From: Antedon mediterranea
Taxonomy: Eukaryota; Echinodermata; Crinoidea; Comatulida; Antedonidae
Length of the DNA: 64,000 bases
Assembly: GCF_964355755.1 (NCBI RefSeq)
Contig: NC_092679.1
Span: forward strand, 8,682,001 to 8,746,000
Reading direction: 5' to 3'
Positions 1 to 12,866 of the stretch are shown in pieces (position 1 is the stretch's first letter; every line of letters begins with the position of its first letter). A program made the translations under genes and the position numbers. The notes below the pieces were generated by a model. The model was not told the DNA's origin. It searched no databases and saw only the letters and a program-made list of their open reading frames with translations.

Positions 1-346
1 TATTCTAAGCACTTTGGTGTTTTTATGTTAACAGTTTTTTCGAAAATCACAAAATGGTCTAAAACGTCTCCAAATGCGATTTGAAGCTATTCTGTACACT
101 TTGATGTTTTTATGGTAACAAGTTTTTTAGAAAATCACAAAATGGTCTAAAACATCTCCAAATGCGATTTAAAGCTATTTTAAGCACTTTTGTGTTTTTG
201 TGTAACCAAGTTTTTTCGAAAATCACAAAAGGGTCTAAAATGTCTCTAAATGCGATTTGAAGCTACTCTAAGCACTTTGGTGTTTTTATGTTAACAAGTT
301 TTTTCGAAAATCACAAAATGGTCTAAAATGACTCCAAATGCGATTT

Positions 347-520
347 GAAGCTATTCTGTACACTTTGCTGTTTTGTGTGAAAAATGTTTGTCGAAATCCT
401 CAAAATGGTCAAAAACGTTTTTAAATACGATATTAAGCTATTTTGTGCTCTTTGATGTTTTTGTGTGAAAAGTTTTATCGAAATACTCAAAATGGTCTAA
501 AACGGTTTCTAATGTGATTT
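347..520 (+). repeat. B0-C0 divergent monomer pair (apparently older cassette form)
   Basis: These are two 87-bp monomers (347-433 and 434-520). B0 carries tttgctgttttgtgtg, aaaaatgtttgtcg and cgaaatcctc, and ends acgatat. C0 carries ctattttgtgctctttg, gaaaagttttatcg and aaatactc. The same pair lies near 1750, 3680, 24,005 (B0 part) and 48,555, and fused remnants lie at 52.5 and 62.6 kb. It is aligned with the commoner B-C cassette but differs at several fixed positions. I infer that it is an older or sister lineage that was not homogenised with the rest. Confidence 0.85.
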
Positions 521-776
521 TAAGCACTTTGATGTTTTTATGGAAACAATTTTTTTCGAAAATCACAAAATGGTCTAAAACGTCTCCAATAGCGATTTGA
601 AGCTTTTCTGTACACTTTGGTGTTTTTATGTTAACAAGTTTTTTTCGAAAATCACAAAAATGGTCTAAAACGTCTCCAAATGCGATTTGAAGCTATTCTG
701 TACAATTTGATGTTTTTATGTTAACAAGTTTTTTAGAAAATCACAAAATGGTCTAAAATGTCTCGAAATGCGATTT

Positions 777-864
777 GAAGCTATTCTAAGCACTTTGGTG
801 TTTTTATGTTAACAAGTTTTTTCGAAAATCACAAAATGGTCTAAAACGTCTCCAAATGCGATTT
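777..864 (+). repeat. Canonical 88-bp satellite monomer (reference copy)
   Basis: This is a representative unit of exactly 88 bp with 28 G/C bases. In order it has gaagctattctaagcac, tttggtg, T5, atgttaacaag, T6, cgaaaatcac, aaaatggtctaaaacg and tctccaaatgcgattt. It contains a 10-bp perfect palindrome (ttttcgaaaa), the palindrome gttaac with a TTAA site, three CpG sites (ttcgaa, aacgtc, gcgatt), and A-tracts centred at monomer positions near 50, 58, 68 and 79. The start point is arbitrary because the array is tandem. The commonest alternative form has ctgtacactttgatg in the first quarter. Confidence 0.97.
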
Positions 865-1599
865 GAAGCTATTCTAAGCACTTTGGTGTTTTTATGTTAA
901 CAAGTTTTTTTCGAAAATCACAAAATGGTCTAAAACGTCTCCAAATGCGATTTGAAGCTATTTTAAGCACTTTGGTGCTTTTGTGTAACCAAGTTTTTTC
1001 GAAAATCACGAAATGGTCTAAAACGTCTCCAAATGCGATTTGAAGCTATTCTAAGCACTTTGGTGTTTTTACGTTAACAAGTTTTTTCGAAAATCACAAA
1101 ATGGTCTAAAACGTCTCCAAATGCGATTTGAAGCTATTCTAAGCACTTTGGTGTTTTTATGTTAACAAGTTTTTTTGAAAATCACAAAATGGTCTAAAAC
1201 GTCTCCAAATGCGATTTGAAGCTATTTAAAGCACTTTGGTGTTTTTGTGTTAACAAGTTTTTTCGAAAATCACAAAAGGGTCTAAAATGTCTAAACATGC
1301 GATTTGAAGCTATTCTAAGCACTTTGGTGTTTTTATGTTAACAAGTTTTTTCGAAAATCACAAAATGGTCTAAAACGTCTCCAAATGCGATTTAAAGCTA
1401 TTTTAAGCACTTTTGTGTTTTTGTGTAACCAAGTTTTTTCGAAAATCACAAAAGGGTCTAAAATGTCTGTAAATGCGATTTGAAGCTATTTAAAGCACTT
1501 TGGTGTTTTTAGGTTAACAAGTTTTTTCGAAAATCACAAAATGGTCTAAAACGTCTAAAAATGCGATTTGAAGCTATTCTAAGCACTTTTGTGTTTTTA

Positions 1600-2998
1600 T
1601 GTAACCAAGTTTTTTCGAAAATCACAAAAGGGTCTAAAATGTCTCTAAATGCGATTTGAAGCTACTCTAAGCACTTTGGTGTTTTTATGTTAACAAGTTT
1701 TTTCGAAAATCACAAAATGGTCTAAAATGACTCCAAATGCGATTTGAAGCTATTCTGTACACTTTGCTGTTTTGTGTGAAAAATGTTTGTCGAAATCCTC
1801 AAAATGGTCAAAAACGTTTTTAAATACGATATTAAGCTATTTTGTGCTCTTTGATGTTTTTGTGTGAAAAGTTTTATCGAAATACTCAAAATGGTCTAAA
1901 ACGGTTTCTAATGTGATTTTAAGCACTTTGATGTTTTTATGGAAACAATTTTTTTCGAAAATCACAAAATGGTCTAAAACGTCTCCAATAGCGATTTGAA
2001 GCTTTTCTGTACACTTTGGTGTTTTTATGTTAACAAGTTTTTTTCGAAAATCACAAAAATGGTCTAAAACGTCTCCAAATGCGATTTGAAGCTATTCTGT
2101 ACAATTTGATGTTTTTATGTTAACAAGTTTTTTAGAAAATCACAAAATGGTCTAAAATGTCTCGAAATGCGATTTGAAGCTATTCTAAGCACTTTGGTGT
2201 TTTTATGTTAACAAGTTTTTTCGAAAATCACAAAATGGTCTAAAACGTCTCCAAATGCGATTTGAAGCTATTCTAAGCACTTTTGTGTTTTTATGTTAAC
2301 AAGTTTTTTTCGAAAATCACAAAATGGTCTAAAACGTCTCCAAATGCGATTTGAAGCTATTTTAAGCACTTTGGTGCTTTTGTGTAACCAAGTTTTTTCG
2401 AAAATCACGAAATGGTCTAAAACGTCTCCAAATGCGATTTGAAGCTATTCTAAGCACTTTGGTGTTTTTACGTTAACAAGTTTTTTCGAAAATCACAAAA
2501 TGGTCTAAAACGTCTCCAAATGCGATTTGAAGCTATTCTAAGCACTTTGGTGTTTTTATGTTAACAAGTTTTTTTGAAAATCACAAAATGGTCTAAAACG
2601 TCTCCAAATGCGATTTGAAGCTATTTAAAGCACTTTGGTGTTTTTGTGTTAACAAGTTTTTTCGAAAATCACAAAAGGGTCTAAAATGTCTAAACATGCG
2701 ATTTGAAGCTATTCTAAGCACTTTGGTGTTTTTATGTTAACAAGTTTTTTCGAAAATCACAAAATGGTCTAAAACGTCTCCAAATGCGATTTAAAGCTAT
2801 TTTAAGCACTTTTGTGTTTTTGTGTAACCAAGTTTTTTCGAAAATCACAAAAGGGTCTAAAATGTCTGTAAATGCGATTTGAAGCTATTTAAAGCACTTT
2901 GGTGTTTTTAGGTTAACAAGTTTTTTCGAAAATCACAAAATGGTCTAAAACGTCTACAAATGCGATTTGAAGCTATTCTAAGCACTTTTGTGTTTTTA
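1600..2998 (+). repeat. 1,399-bp tandem duplication, copy 2
   Basis: This lies directly head-to-tail with copy 1. It ends where tgttaacaag replaces tgtaaccaag. The near identity implies very recent amplification of a unit larger than the local higher-order repeat. Confidence 0.93.
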
Positions 2999-3128
2999 TG
3001 TTAACAAGTTTTTTCGAAAATCACAAAATGGTCTAAAACGTCTACAAATGCGATTTGAAGCTATTCTAAGCACTTTTGTGTTTTTATGTTAACAAGTTTT
3101 TTCGAAAATCACAAAATGGTCTAAAACG
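2953..3128 (+). repeat. Two identical adjacent 88-bp monomers
   Basis: The monomer starting tctacaaatg, with ctaagcacttttgtg, occurs at 2953-3040 and again at 3041-3128 without visible difference. A third copy begins at 3129 and diverges from about 3174 (tgttttaac). This is a single-monomer duplication beside the end of the 1,399-bp duplication. Confidence 0.88.
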
Positions 3129-6100
3129 TCTACAAATGCGATTTGAAGCTATTCTAAGCACTTTTGTGTTTTTGTTTTAACAAGTTTTTCGAAAATCACA
3201 AAATTGTCTAAAACGTCTCCAAATGCGATATGAAGCTATTCTGTACACTTTGATGTTTTTATGTTAACAAGTTTTTTCGAAAATCACAATAGGGTCTAAA
3301 ATGTCTCGAAATGCGATTTGAAGCTATTCTAAGCACTTTGGTGTTTTTATGTTAACAAGTTTTTTCGAAATCACAAAATGGTCTAAAATGTCTCCAAATG
3401 CGATTTGAAGCTAATCTTAGCACATTGGTGTTTTTATGTTAACAAGTTTTTTCGAAAATCACAAAATGGTCTAAAACGACTCCAAATGCGATTTGAAGCT
3501 ATTCTGTACACTTTGGTGTTTTTTTGTTAACAAGTTTTTTCGAAAATCACAAAATGGTCTAAAACGTCTCCAAATGCGATTTGAAGCTATTCTGTACACT
3601 TTGGTGTTTTTATGTTAACAAGTTTTTTCGAAAATCACAAAATGGTCTAAAACGTCTCCAAATGCGATTTGAAGCTATTCTGTACACTTTGCTGTTTTGT
3701 GTGAAAAATGTTTGTCGAAATCCTCAAAATGGTCAAAAACGTTTTTAAATACGATATTAAGCTATTTTGTGCTCTTTGATGTTTTTGTGTGAAAAGTTTT
3801 ATCGAAATGCTCAAAATGGTCTAAAACGGTTTCTAATGTGATTTTAAGGACTTTGATGTTTTTGTGGAACCAAGTTTTTTCGAAAATCACAAAATGGTCT
3901 AAAACGTCTCCAAATGCGATTTGAAGCTATTTTAAACACTTTGGTGTTTTTGTGTTAACAAGTTTTTCGAAATCCTCAAAATGGTCTAAAACGTCTCCAA
4001 ATGCGATTTGAAGCTATTTGAAGCACTTTGGTGTTTTTATGTTAACAAGTTTTTTCGAAAATCACAAAATGGTCTAAAACGTCTCCACATGCGATTTGAA
4101 GCTATTCTGTACACTTTGATGTTTTTATGTTAACAAGTTTTTTCGAAAATCACAAAATGGTCTAAAACGTCTACAAATGCGATTTGAAGCTATTCTAAGC
4201 ACTTTTGTGTTTTTATGTTAACAAGTTTTTTCGAAAATCACAAAATGGTCTAAAACGTCTGCAAATGCGATTTGAAGCTATTCTTAGCACATTGGTGTTT
4301 TTATTTAAACAAATTTTTTCGAAACTCACAAAATGGTCTAAAACGTCTCCAAATGCGATTTGAAGCTATTTTAAGCACTTTGGTGTTTTTGTGTTAACAA
4401 GTTTTTCGAATGCTCAAAATGGTCTAAAACGTTTTTAAACACGATATTAAGCTATTTTGTGCTCTTTGATGTTTTTTTGTGAAAAGTTTTAGCGAAATGC
4501 TCAAAATGGTCTAAAACGATTTCTAATGTGATTTTAAGCACTTTGATGTTTTTATGTTAACTAGTTTTTTCGAAAATCACAAAATGGTCTAAAACGTCTC
4601 CAAATGCGATTTGAAGCTATTTTAAGCACTTAGGTGCTTTTGTGTAACCAAGTTTTTTCGAAAATCACAAAAGGGTCTAAAATGTCTCCAAATGTGATTT
4701 GAAGCTATTTTAAGCACTTTGGTGTTTTTGTGTTAACAAGTTTTTCGAAAATCACAAAATTGTCTAAAACGTCTCCAAATGCGATTTGAAGCTATTCTGT
4801 ACACTTTGATGTTTTTATGTTAACAAGTTTTTTAGAAAATCACAAAATGGTCTAAAACATCTCCAAATGCGATTTAAAGCTATTTTAAGGACTTTGGTGT
4901 TTTTATGTTAACAAGTTTTTTCGAAAATCACAAAATGGTCTAAAACGTCTCCAAATGCGATTTGAAGCTATTTTAAGCACTTTGGTGTTTTTGTGTTAAC
5001 AAGTTTTTCGAAATGCTCAAAATGGTCTAAAACGTCTCCAAATGCGATTTGAAGCTATTCTAAGCACATTGGTGTTTTTATTTAAACAAATTTTTTCGAA
5101 ACTCACAAAATGGTCTAAAACGTCTCCAAATGCGATTTGAAGCTATTTTAAGCACTTTGGTATTTTTGTGTTAACAAGTTTTTCGAAATGCTCAAAATGG
5201 TCTAAAACGTTTTTAAACACGATATTAAGCTATTTTGTGCTCTTTGATGTTTTTTTGTGAAAAGTTTTAGCGAAATGCTCAAAATGGTCTAAAACTATTT
5301 CTAATGTGATTTTAAGCACTTTGATGTTTTTATGTTAACTAGTTTTTTCGGAAATCACAAAAAGGTCTAAAATGTCTCCAAATGTGATTTGAAGCTATTT
5401 TAAGCACTTTGGTGTATTTGTGTTAACAAGTTTTTCGAAAATCACAAAATTGTCTAAAACGTCTCCAAATGCGATTTGAAGCTATTCTGTACACTTTGAT
5501 GTTTTTATGTTAACAAGTTTTTTAGAAAATCACAAAATGGTCTAAAATGTCTCCAAATGCGATTTGAAGCTATTCTAAGCACTTTGGTGTTTTTATGTTA
5601 ACAAGTTTTTTCGAAAATCACAAAATGGTCTAAAACGTCTCCAAATGCGATTTGAAGCTATTCTGTACACTTTGATGTTTTTATGTTAACAAGTTTTTTC
5701 GAAAATCACAAAATGGTCTAAAACGTTTCCAAATGCGATTTGAAGCTATTCTGTACACTTTGATGTTTTGTGTGAAAATTTTCTGTCGAAATCTCAAAAT
5801 GGTCAAAAACGTTTTTAAATACGATATTAAGCTACTTTGTGCTCTTTGATGTTTTTGTGTGAAATGTTTTATCGAAATGCTCAAAATGGTCTAAAACGGT
5901 TTCTAATGTGATTTCAAGCACTTTGATGTTTTTGTGTAACCAAGTTTTTCGAAAATCACAAAATTGTCTAAAACGTCTCCAAATGCGATTTGAAGCTATT
6001 CTGTACACTTTGATGTTTTTATGTTAACAAGTTTTTCGAAAATCACAAAATGGTCTAAAACGTCTCCAAATGCGATTTTAAGCTATTCTAAGCACTTTGG

Positions 6101-9100
6101 TGTTTTTATGTTAACAAGTTTTTTTGAAAATCACAAAATGGTCTAAAACGTCTCTAAATGCGATTTGAAGCTTTTCTGTTTTTATGTTAACAAGTTTTTT
6201 CGAAAATCACAAAATGGTCTAAAACGTTTCCAAATGCGATTTGAAGCTATTCTGTACACTTTGATGTTTTGTGTGAAAATTTTCTGTCGAAATGCTCAAA
6301 ATGGTCAAAAACGTTTTTAAATACGATATTAAGCTACTTTGTGCTCTTTGATGTGTTTGTGTGAAATGTTTTATCGAAATGCTCAAAATGATCTAAAACG
6401 GTTTCTAATGTGATTTCAAGCACTTTGATGTTTTTGTGTAACCAAGTTTTTCGAAAATCACAAAATTGTCTAAAACGTCTCCAAATGCGATTTGAAGCTA
6501 TTCTGTACACTTTGATGTTTTTATGTTAACAAGTATTTTAGAAAATCACAAAATGGTCTAAAATGTCTCTAAATGTGATTTGAAGCTATTCTAAGCACTT
6601 TGGTGTTTTTATGTTAACAAGTTTTTTCGAAAATCACAAAATGGTCTAAAACGTCTCCAAATGCGATTTGAAGCTATTTTAAGCACTTTGGTGTTTTTGT
6701 GTTAACAAGTTTTTCGAAAATCACAAAATGGTCTAAAACGTCTCCAAATGCGATTTGAAGCTATTTTAAGCACTTAGGTGCTTTTGTGTAACCAAGTTTT
6801 TTCGAAAATCACAAAAAGGTCTAAAATGTCTCCAAATGCGATTTGAAGCTATTCTAAGCACTTTGGTGTTTTTATGGAAACAATTTTTTTCGAAAATCAC
6901 AAAATGGTCTAAAACGTCTCCAATAGCAATTTGAAGCTTTTCTGTACACTTTGGTGTTTTTATGTTAACAAGTTTTTTCGAAAATCACAAAATGGTCTAA
7001 AACGTCTCCCAATGCGATTTGAAGCTATTCTGTACACTTTGATGTTTTTATGTTAACAAGTTTTTTATAAAATCACAAAATGGTCTAAAACGTCTACAAA
7101 TGCGATTTGAAGCTATTCTGTACACTTTGATGTTTTTATGTTAACAAGTTTTTTCGAAAATCACAAAATGGTCTAAAACGTCTACAAATGCGATTTGAAG
7201 TTATTCTAAGCACTTTTGTGTTTTTATGTTAACAAGTTTTTTCGAAAATCACAAAATGGTCTAAAACGTCTGCAAATGCGATTTGAAGCTATTCTTAGCA
7301 CATTGGTGTTTTTATTTAAACAAATTTTTTCGAAACTCACAAATTGGTCTAAAACGTCTCCAAATGCAATTTGAAGCTATTTTAAGCACTTTGGTATTTT
7401 TTTGTTAACAAGTTTTTCGAAATGCTCAAAATGGTCTAAAACGTTTTTAAACACGATATTAAGCTATTTTGTGCTCTTTTATGTTTTTTTGTGAAAAGTT
7501 TTAGCGAAATGCTCAAAATGGTCTAAAACGATTTCTAATGTGATTTTAAGCACTTTGATGTTTTTATGTTAACTAGTTTTTTCGAAAATCACAAAATGGT
7601 CTAAAACGTCTCCAAATGCGATTTGAAGCTATTTTAAGCACTTAGGTGCTTTTGTGTAACCAAGTTTTTTCGAAAATCACAAAAAGGTCTAAAATGTCTC
7701 CAAATGTGATTTGAAGCTATTTTAAGCACTTTGGTGTTTTTGTGTTAACAAGTTTTTCGAAAATCACAAAATTGTCTAAAACGTCTCCAAATGCGATTTT
7801 AAGCTATTCTAAGCACTTTGGTGTTTTTATGTTAACAAGTTTTTTTGAAAATCACAAAATGGTCTAAAACGTCTCTAAATGCGATTTGAAGCTTTTCTGT
7901 ACACTTTGATGTTTTTATGTTAACAACTTTTTTCGAAAATCACAAAATGGTCTAAAATGTCTCCAAATGCGATTTTAAGCTATTCTAAGCACTTTGGTGT
8001 TTTTATGGAAACAATTTTTTTCGAAAATCACAAAATGGTCTAAAACGTCTCCAATAGCGATTTGAAGCTTTTCTGTACACTTTGGTGTTTTTATGTTAAC
8101 AAGTTTTTTCGAAAATCACAAAATGGTCTAAAACGTCTCCAAATAGGATTTGAAGCTATTCTGTACACTTTGATGTTTTTATGTTAACAAGTTTTTTCGA
8201 AAATCACAAAATGGTCTAAAACGTTTCCAAATGCGATTTGAAGCTATTCTTTACACTTTGATGTTTTGTGTGAAAATTTTCTGTCGAAATGCTCAAAATG
8301 GTCAAAAACGTTTTTAAATACGATATTAAGCTACTTTGTGCTCTTTGATGTTTTTGTGTGAAATGTTTTATCGAAATGCTCAAAATGGTCTAAAACGGTT
8401 TCTAATGTGATTTCAAGCACTTTGATGTTTTTGTGTAACAAAGTTTTTCAAAAATCACAAAATTGTCTAAAACGTCTCCAAATGCGATTTGAAGCTATTC
8501 TGTACACTTTGATGTTTTTATGTTAACAAGTTTTTCGAAAATCACAAGATGGTCTAAAACGTCTCCAAATGCGATTTTAAGCTTTTCTTTACACTTTGGT
8601 GTTTTTATGTTAACAAGTTTTTTCGAAAATCACAAAATGGTCTAAAACGTCTCCAAATGCGATTTGAAGCTATTCTGTACACTTTGATGTTTTTATGTTA
8701 ATAAGTTTTTTCGAAAATCACAAAATGGTCTAAAACGTCTACAAATGCGATTTGAAGCTATTCTAAGCACTTTTGTGTTTTTATGTTAACAAGTTTTTTC
8801 GAAAATCACAAAATGGTCTAAAACGTCTGCAAATGCGATTTGAAGCTATTCTTAGCACATTGGTGTTTTTATTTTAAAAAATTTTTCGAAACTCACAAAA
8901 TGGTCTAAAACGTCTCCAAATGCGATTTGAAGCTATTTTAAGCACTTTGGTGTTTTTGTGTTAACAAGTTTTTCGAAATGCTCAAAATGGTCTAAAACGT
9001 TTTTAAACACGATATTAAGCTATTTTGTGCTCTTTGATGTTTTTTTGTGAAAAGTTTTAGCGAAATGCTCAAAATGGTCTAAAACGATTTCTAATGTGAT

Positions 9101-12100
9101 CTTAAGCACTTTGATGTTTTTATGTTAACTAGTTTTTTCGAAAATCACAAAATGGTCTAAAACGTCTCCAAAGGCGATTTGAAGCTATTTTAAGCACTTA
9201 GGTGCTTTTGTGTAATCAAGTTTTTTCGAAAATCACAAAAGGGTCCAAAATGTCTCCAAATGTGATTTGAAGCTATTTTAAGCACTTTTGTGTTTTTGTG
9301 TTAACAAGTTTTTCGAAAATCACAAAATTGTCTAAAACGTCTCCAAATGCGATTTGAAGCTATTCTGTACACTTTGATGTTTTTATGTTAACAAGTTTTT
9401 TAGAAAATCACAAAATGGTCTAAAATGTCTCCAAATGCGATTTGAAGCTATTTTAAGCACTTTGGTGTTTTTGTGTTAACAAGTTTTTTCGAAAATCACA
9501 AAATGGTCTAAAACTTCTCCAAATGCGATTTGAAGCTATTTTAAGCACTTTGGTGTTTTTGTGTTAACAAGTTTTTCGAAAATCACAAAATGGTCTAAAA
9601 CGTTTTTAAACACGATGTTAAGCTATTTTGTGCTCTTTGATGTTTTTTTGTGAAAAGTTGTAGCGAAATGCTCAAAATGGTCTAAAACGATTTCTAATGT
9701 GATTTTAAGCACTTTGATGTTTTTATGTTAACTAGTTTTTTCGAAAATCACAAAATGGTCTAAAACGTCTCCAATGTCGATTTGAAGCTATTTTAAGCAC
9801 TTAGGTGCTTTTGTGTAACCAAGTTTTTCGAAAATCACAAAAGGGTCTAAAATGTCTCCAAATGTGATTTGAAGCTATTTTAAGCACTTTGGTGTTTTTG
9901 TGTTAACAAGTTTTTCGAAAATCACAAAATGGTCTAAAACGTCTCCAAATGCGATTTGAAGCTATTCTGTACACTTTGATGTTTTTATGTTAACAACTTT
10001 TTTCGAAAATCACAAAATGGTCTAAAATGTCTCCAAATGCGATTTGAAGCTATTCTAAGCACTTTGGTGTTTTTATGGAAACAATTTTTTTCGAAAATCA
10101 CAAAATGGTCTAAAACGTCTCCAATAGCGATTTGAAGCTTTTCTGTACACTTTGGTGTTTTTATGTTAACAAGTTTTTTCGAAAATCACAAAATGGTCTA
10201 AAACGTTTCCAAATGCGATTTGAAGCTATTCTGTACACTTTGATGTTTTGTGTGAAAATTTTCTGTCGAAATGCTCAAAATGGTCAAAAACGTTTTTAAA
10301 TACGATATTAAGCTACTTTGTGCTCTTTGATGTTTTTGTGTGAAATGTTTTATCGAAATGCTCAAAATGGTCTAAAATGGTTTCTAATGTGATTTCAAGC
10401 ACTTTGATGTTTTTGTGTAACCAAGTTTTTCGAAAATCACAAAATTGTCTAAAACGTCTCCAAATGCGATTTGAAGCTATTCTGTACACTTTGATGTTTT
10501 TATGTTAACAAGTTTTTCGAAAATCACAAAATGGTCTAAAACGTCTCCAAATGCGATTTTAAGCTATTCTAAGCACTTTGGTGTTTTTATGTTAACAAGT
10601 TTTTTTGAAAATCACAAAATGGTCTAAAACGTCTCTAAATGCGATTTGAAGCTTTTCTGTACACTTTGATGTTTTTATGTTAACAACTTTTTTCGAAAAT
10701 CACAAAAAGGTCTAAAATGTCTCCAAATGCGATTTGAAGCTATTTTAAGCACTTTGGTGTTTTTATGGAAAAAATTTTTTTCGAAAATCACAAAATGGTC
10801 TAAAACGTCTCCAATAGCGATTTGAAGCTTTTCTGTACACTTTGGTGTTTTTATGTTAACAAGTTTTTTCGAAAATCACAAAATGGTCTAAAACGTCTCC
10901 AAATGCGAATTGAAGCTATTCTGTACACTTTGATGTTTTTATGTTAACAAGTTTTTTCGAAAATCACAAAATGGTCTAAAACGTCTACAAATGCGATTTG
11001 AAGCTATTCTATGCACTTTTGTGTTTTTATGTTAACAAGTTTTTTCGAAAATCACAAAATGGTCTAAAACGTCTGCAAAAGTGATTTGAAGCTATTCTTA
11101 GCACATTGGTGTTTTTATTTAAACAAATTTTTTCGAAACTCACAAAATGGTCTAAAACGTCTCCAAATGCGATTTGAAGCTATTTTAAGCACTTTGGTGT
11201 TTTTGTGTTAACAAGTTTTTCGAAATGCTCAAAATGGTCTAAAACGTTTTTAAACACGATATTAAGCTATTTTGTGCTCTTTGATGTTTTTTTGTGAAAA
11301 GTTTTAGCGAAATGCTCAAAATGGTCTAAAACGATTTCTAATGTGATTTTAAGCACTTTGATGTTTTTATGTTAACTAGTTTTTTCGAAAATCACAAAAT
11401 GGTCTAAAACGTCTCCAAATGTGATTTGAAGCTATTCTAAGCACTTTGGTGTTTTTATGTTAACAGTTTTTTCGAAAATCACAAAATGGTCTAAAATGTC
11501 TCCAAATGTGATTTGAAGCTATTTTAAGCACTTTTGTGTTTTTGTGTTAACAAGTTTTTCGAAAATCACAAAATTGTCTAAAACGTCTCCAAATGCGATT
11601 TGAAGCTATTCTGTACACTTTGATGTTTTTATGTTAACAAGTTTTTTAGAAAATCACAAAATGGTCTAAAATGTCTCCAAATGGGATTTGAAGCTATTCT
11701 AAGCATTTTGGTGTTTTTATGGTAACAAGTTTTTTAGAAAATCACAAAATGGTCTAAAACATCTCCAAATGCGATTTAAAGCTATTTTAAGCACTTTTGT
11801 GTTTTTGTGTAACCAAGTTTTTTCGAAAATCACAAAAGGGTCTAAAACGTTTTTAAACACGATGTTAAGCTATTTTGTGCTCTTTGATGTTTTTTTGTGA
11901 AAAGTTGTAGCGAAATGCTCAAAATGGTCTAAAACGATTTCTAATGTGATTTTAAGCACTTTGATGTTTTTATGTTAACTAGTTTTTTTCGAAAATCACA
12001 AAATGGTCTAAAACGTCTCCAAATGCGATTTGAAGCTATTTTAAGCACTTAGGTGCTTTTGTGTAACCAAGTTTTTTCGAAAATCACAAAAGGGTCTAAA

Positions 12101-12866
12101 ATGTCTCCAAATGTGATTTGAAGCTATTTTAAGCACTTTGGTGTTTTTGTGTTAACAAGTTTTTCGAAAATCACAAAATTGTCTAAAACGTCTCCAAATG
12201 CGATTTGAAGCTATTCTGTACACTTTGATGTTTTTATGTTAACAAGTTTTTTAGAAAATCACAAAATGGTCTAAAACATCTCCAAATCCGATTTAAAGCT
12301 ATTTTAAGGACTTTGGTGTTTTTATGTTAACAAGTTTTTTCGAAAATCACAAAATGGTCTAAAACGTCTCCAAATGCGATGTGAAGCTATTTTAAGCACT
12401 TTGGTGTTTTTGTGTTAACAAGTTTTTCGAAATCCTCAAAATGGTCTAAAACGTCCCCAAATGCGATTTGAAGCTATTCTAAGCACTTTGGTGTTTTTAT
12501 GTTAACAAGTTTTTTCGAAAATCACAAAATGGTCTAAAACGTCTCCAAATGCGATTTGAAGCTATTCTGTACACTTTGATGTTTTTATGTTAACAAGTTT
12601 TTTCGAAAATCACAAAATGGTCTAAAACGTCTACAAATGCGATTTGAAGCTATTCTAAGCACTTTTGTGTTTTTATGTTAACAAGTTTTTCGAAAATCAC
12701 AAAATTGTCTAAAACGTCTTCAAATGCGATTTGAAGCTATTCTGTACACTTTGATGTTTTTATGTTAACAAGTTTTTCGAAAATCACAAAATGGTCTAAA
12801 ACGTCTCCAAATGCGATTTTAAGCTATTCTAAGCACTTTGGTGTTTTTATGTTAACAAGTTTTTTT
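3129..12866 (+). repeat. Mixed satellite zone with B, B' and B0 cassettes
   Basis: This stretch is satellite only, with no gene or unique sequence. It is the most heterogeneous part of the window. B0 occurs near 3,680, B' near 4.4, 5.2, 7.4, 9.0, 9.6, 11.2 and 11.8 kb, and B-C-D near 5.77, 6.26, 8.26 and 10.24 kb. Short variants include a 12-bp loss near 6,175 (cttttctg running straight into the T-run and atgttaac), tctcccaatg at 7,005, T-run-ataaaatc near 7,065, and aggtgcttttgtg monomers near 4,630, 6,775, 7,645, 9,200, 9,800 and 12,050. Several of these variants recur at 48.7-49.1 and 56.9-57.3 kb. Confidence 0.9.

Larger units (their letters stand above)
201..1599 (+). repeat. 1,399-bp tandem duplication, copy 1
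   Basis: This spans about 16 monomers, including B0-C0 and the variants acgttaac, aaatcacgaaatgg, tctaaacatg and tctgtaaatg. Every one of these rare variants reappears exactly 1,399 bp downstream. By eye only two substitutions separate the copies (885 versus 2284, and an a/c difference near 1556 versus 2955). The left boundary is placed where tgtgtaacc versus tatgtaacc breaks the match. Confidence 0.93.

Noticed and set aside
5681-5884. Minus-strand open frame of 67 codons
   Set aside because: It is an antisense read of canonical and B monomers, with no similarity to a known family and an obvious repeat origin.
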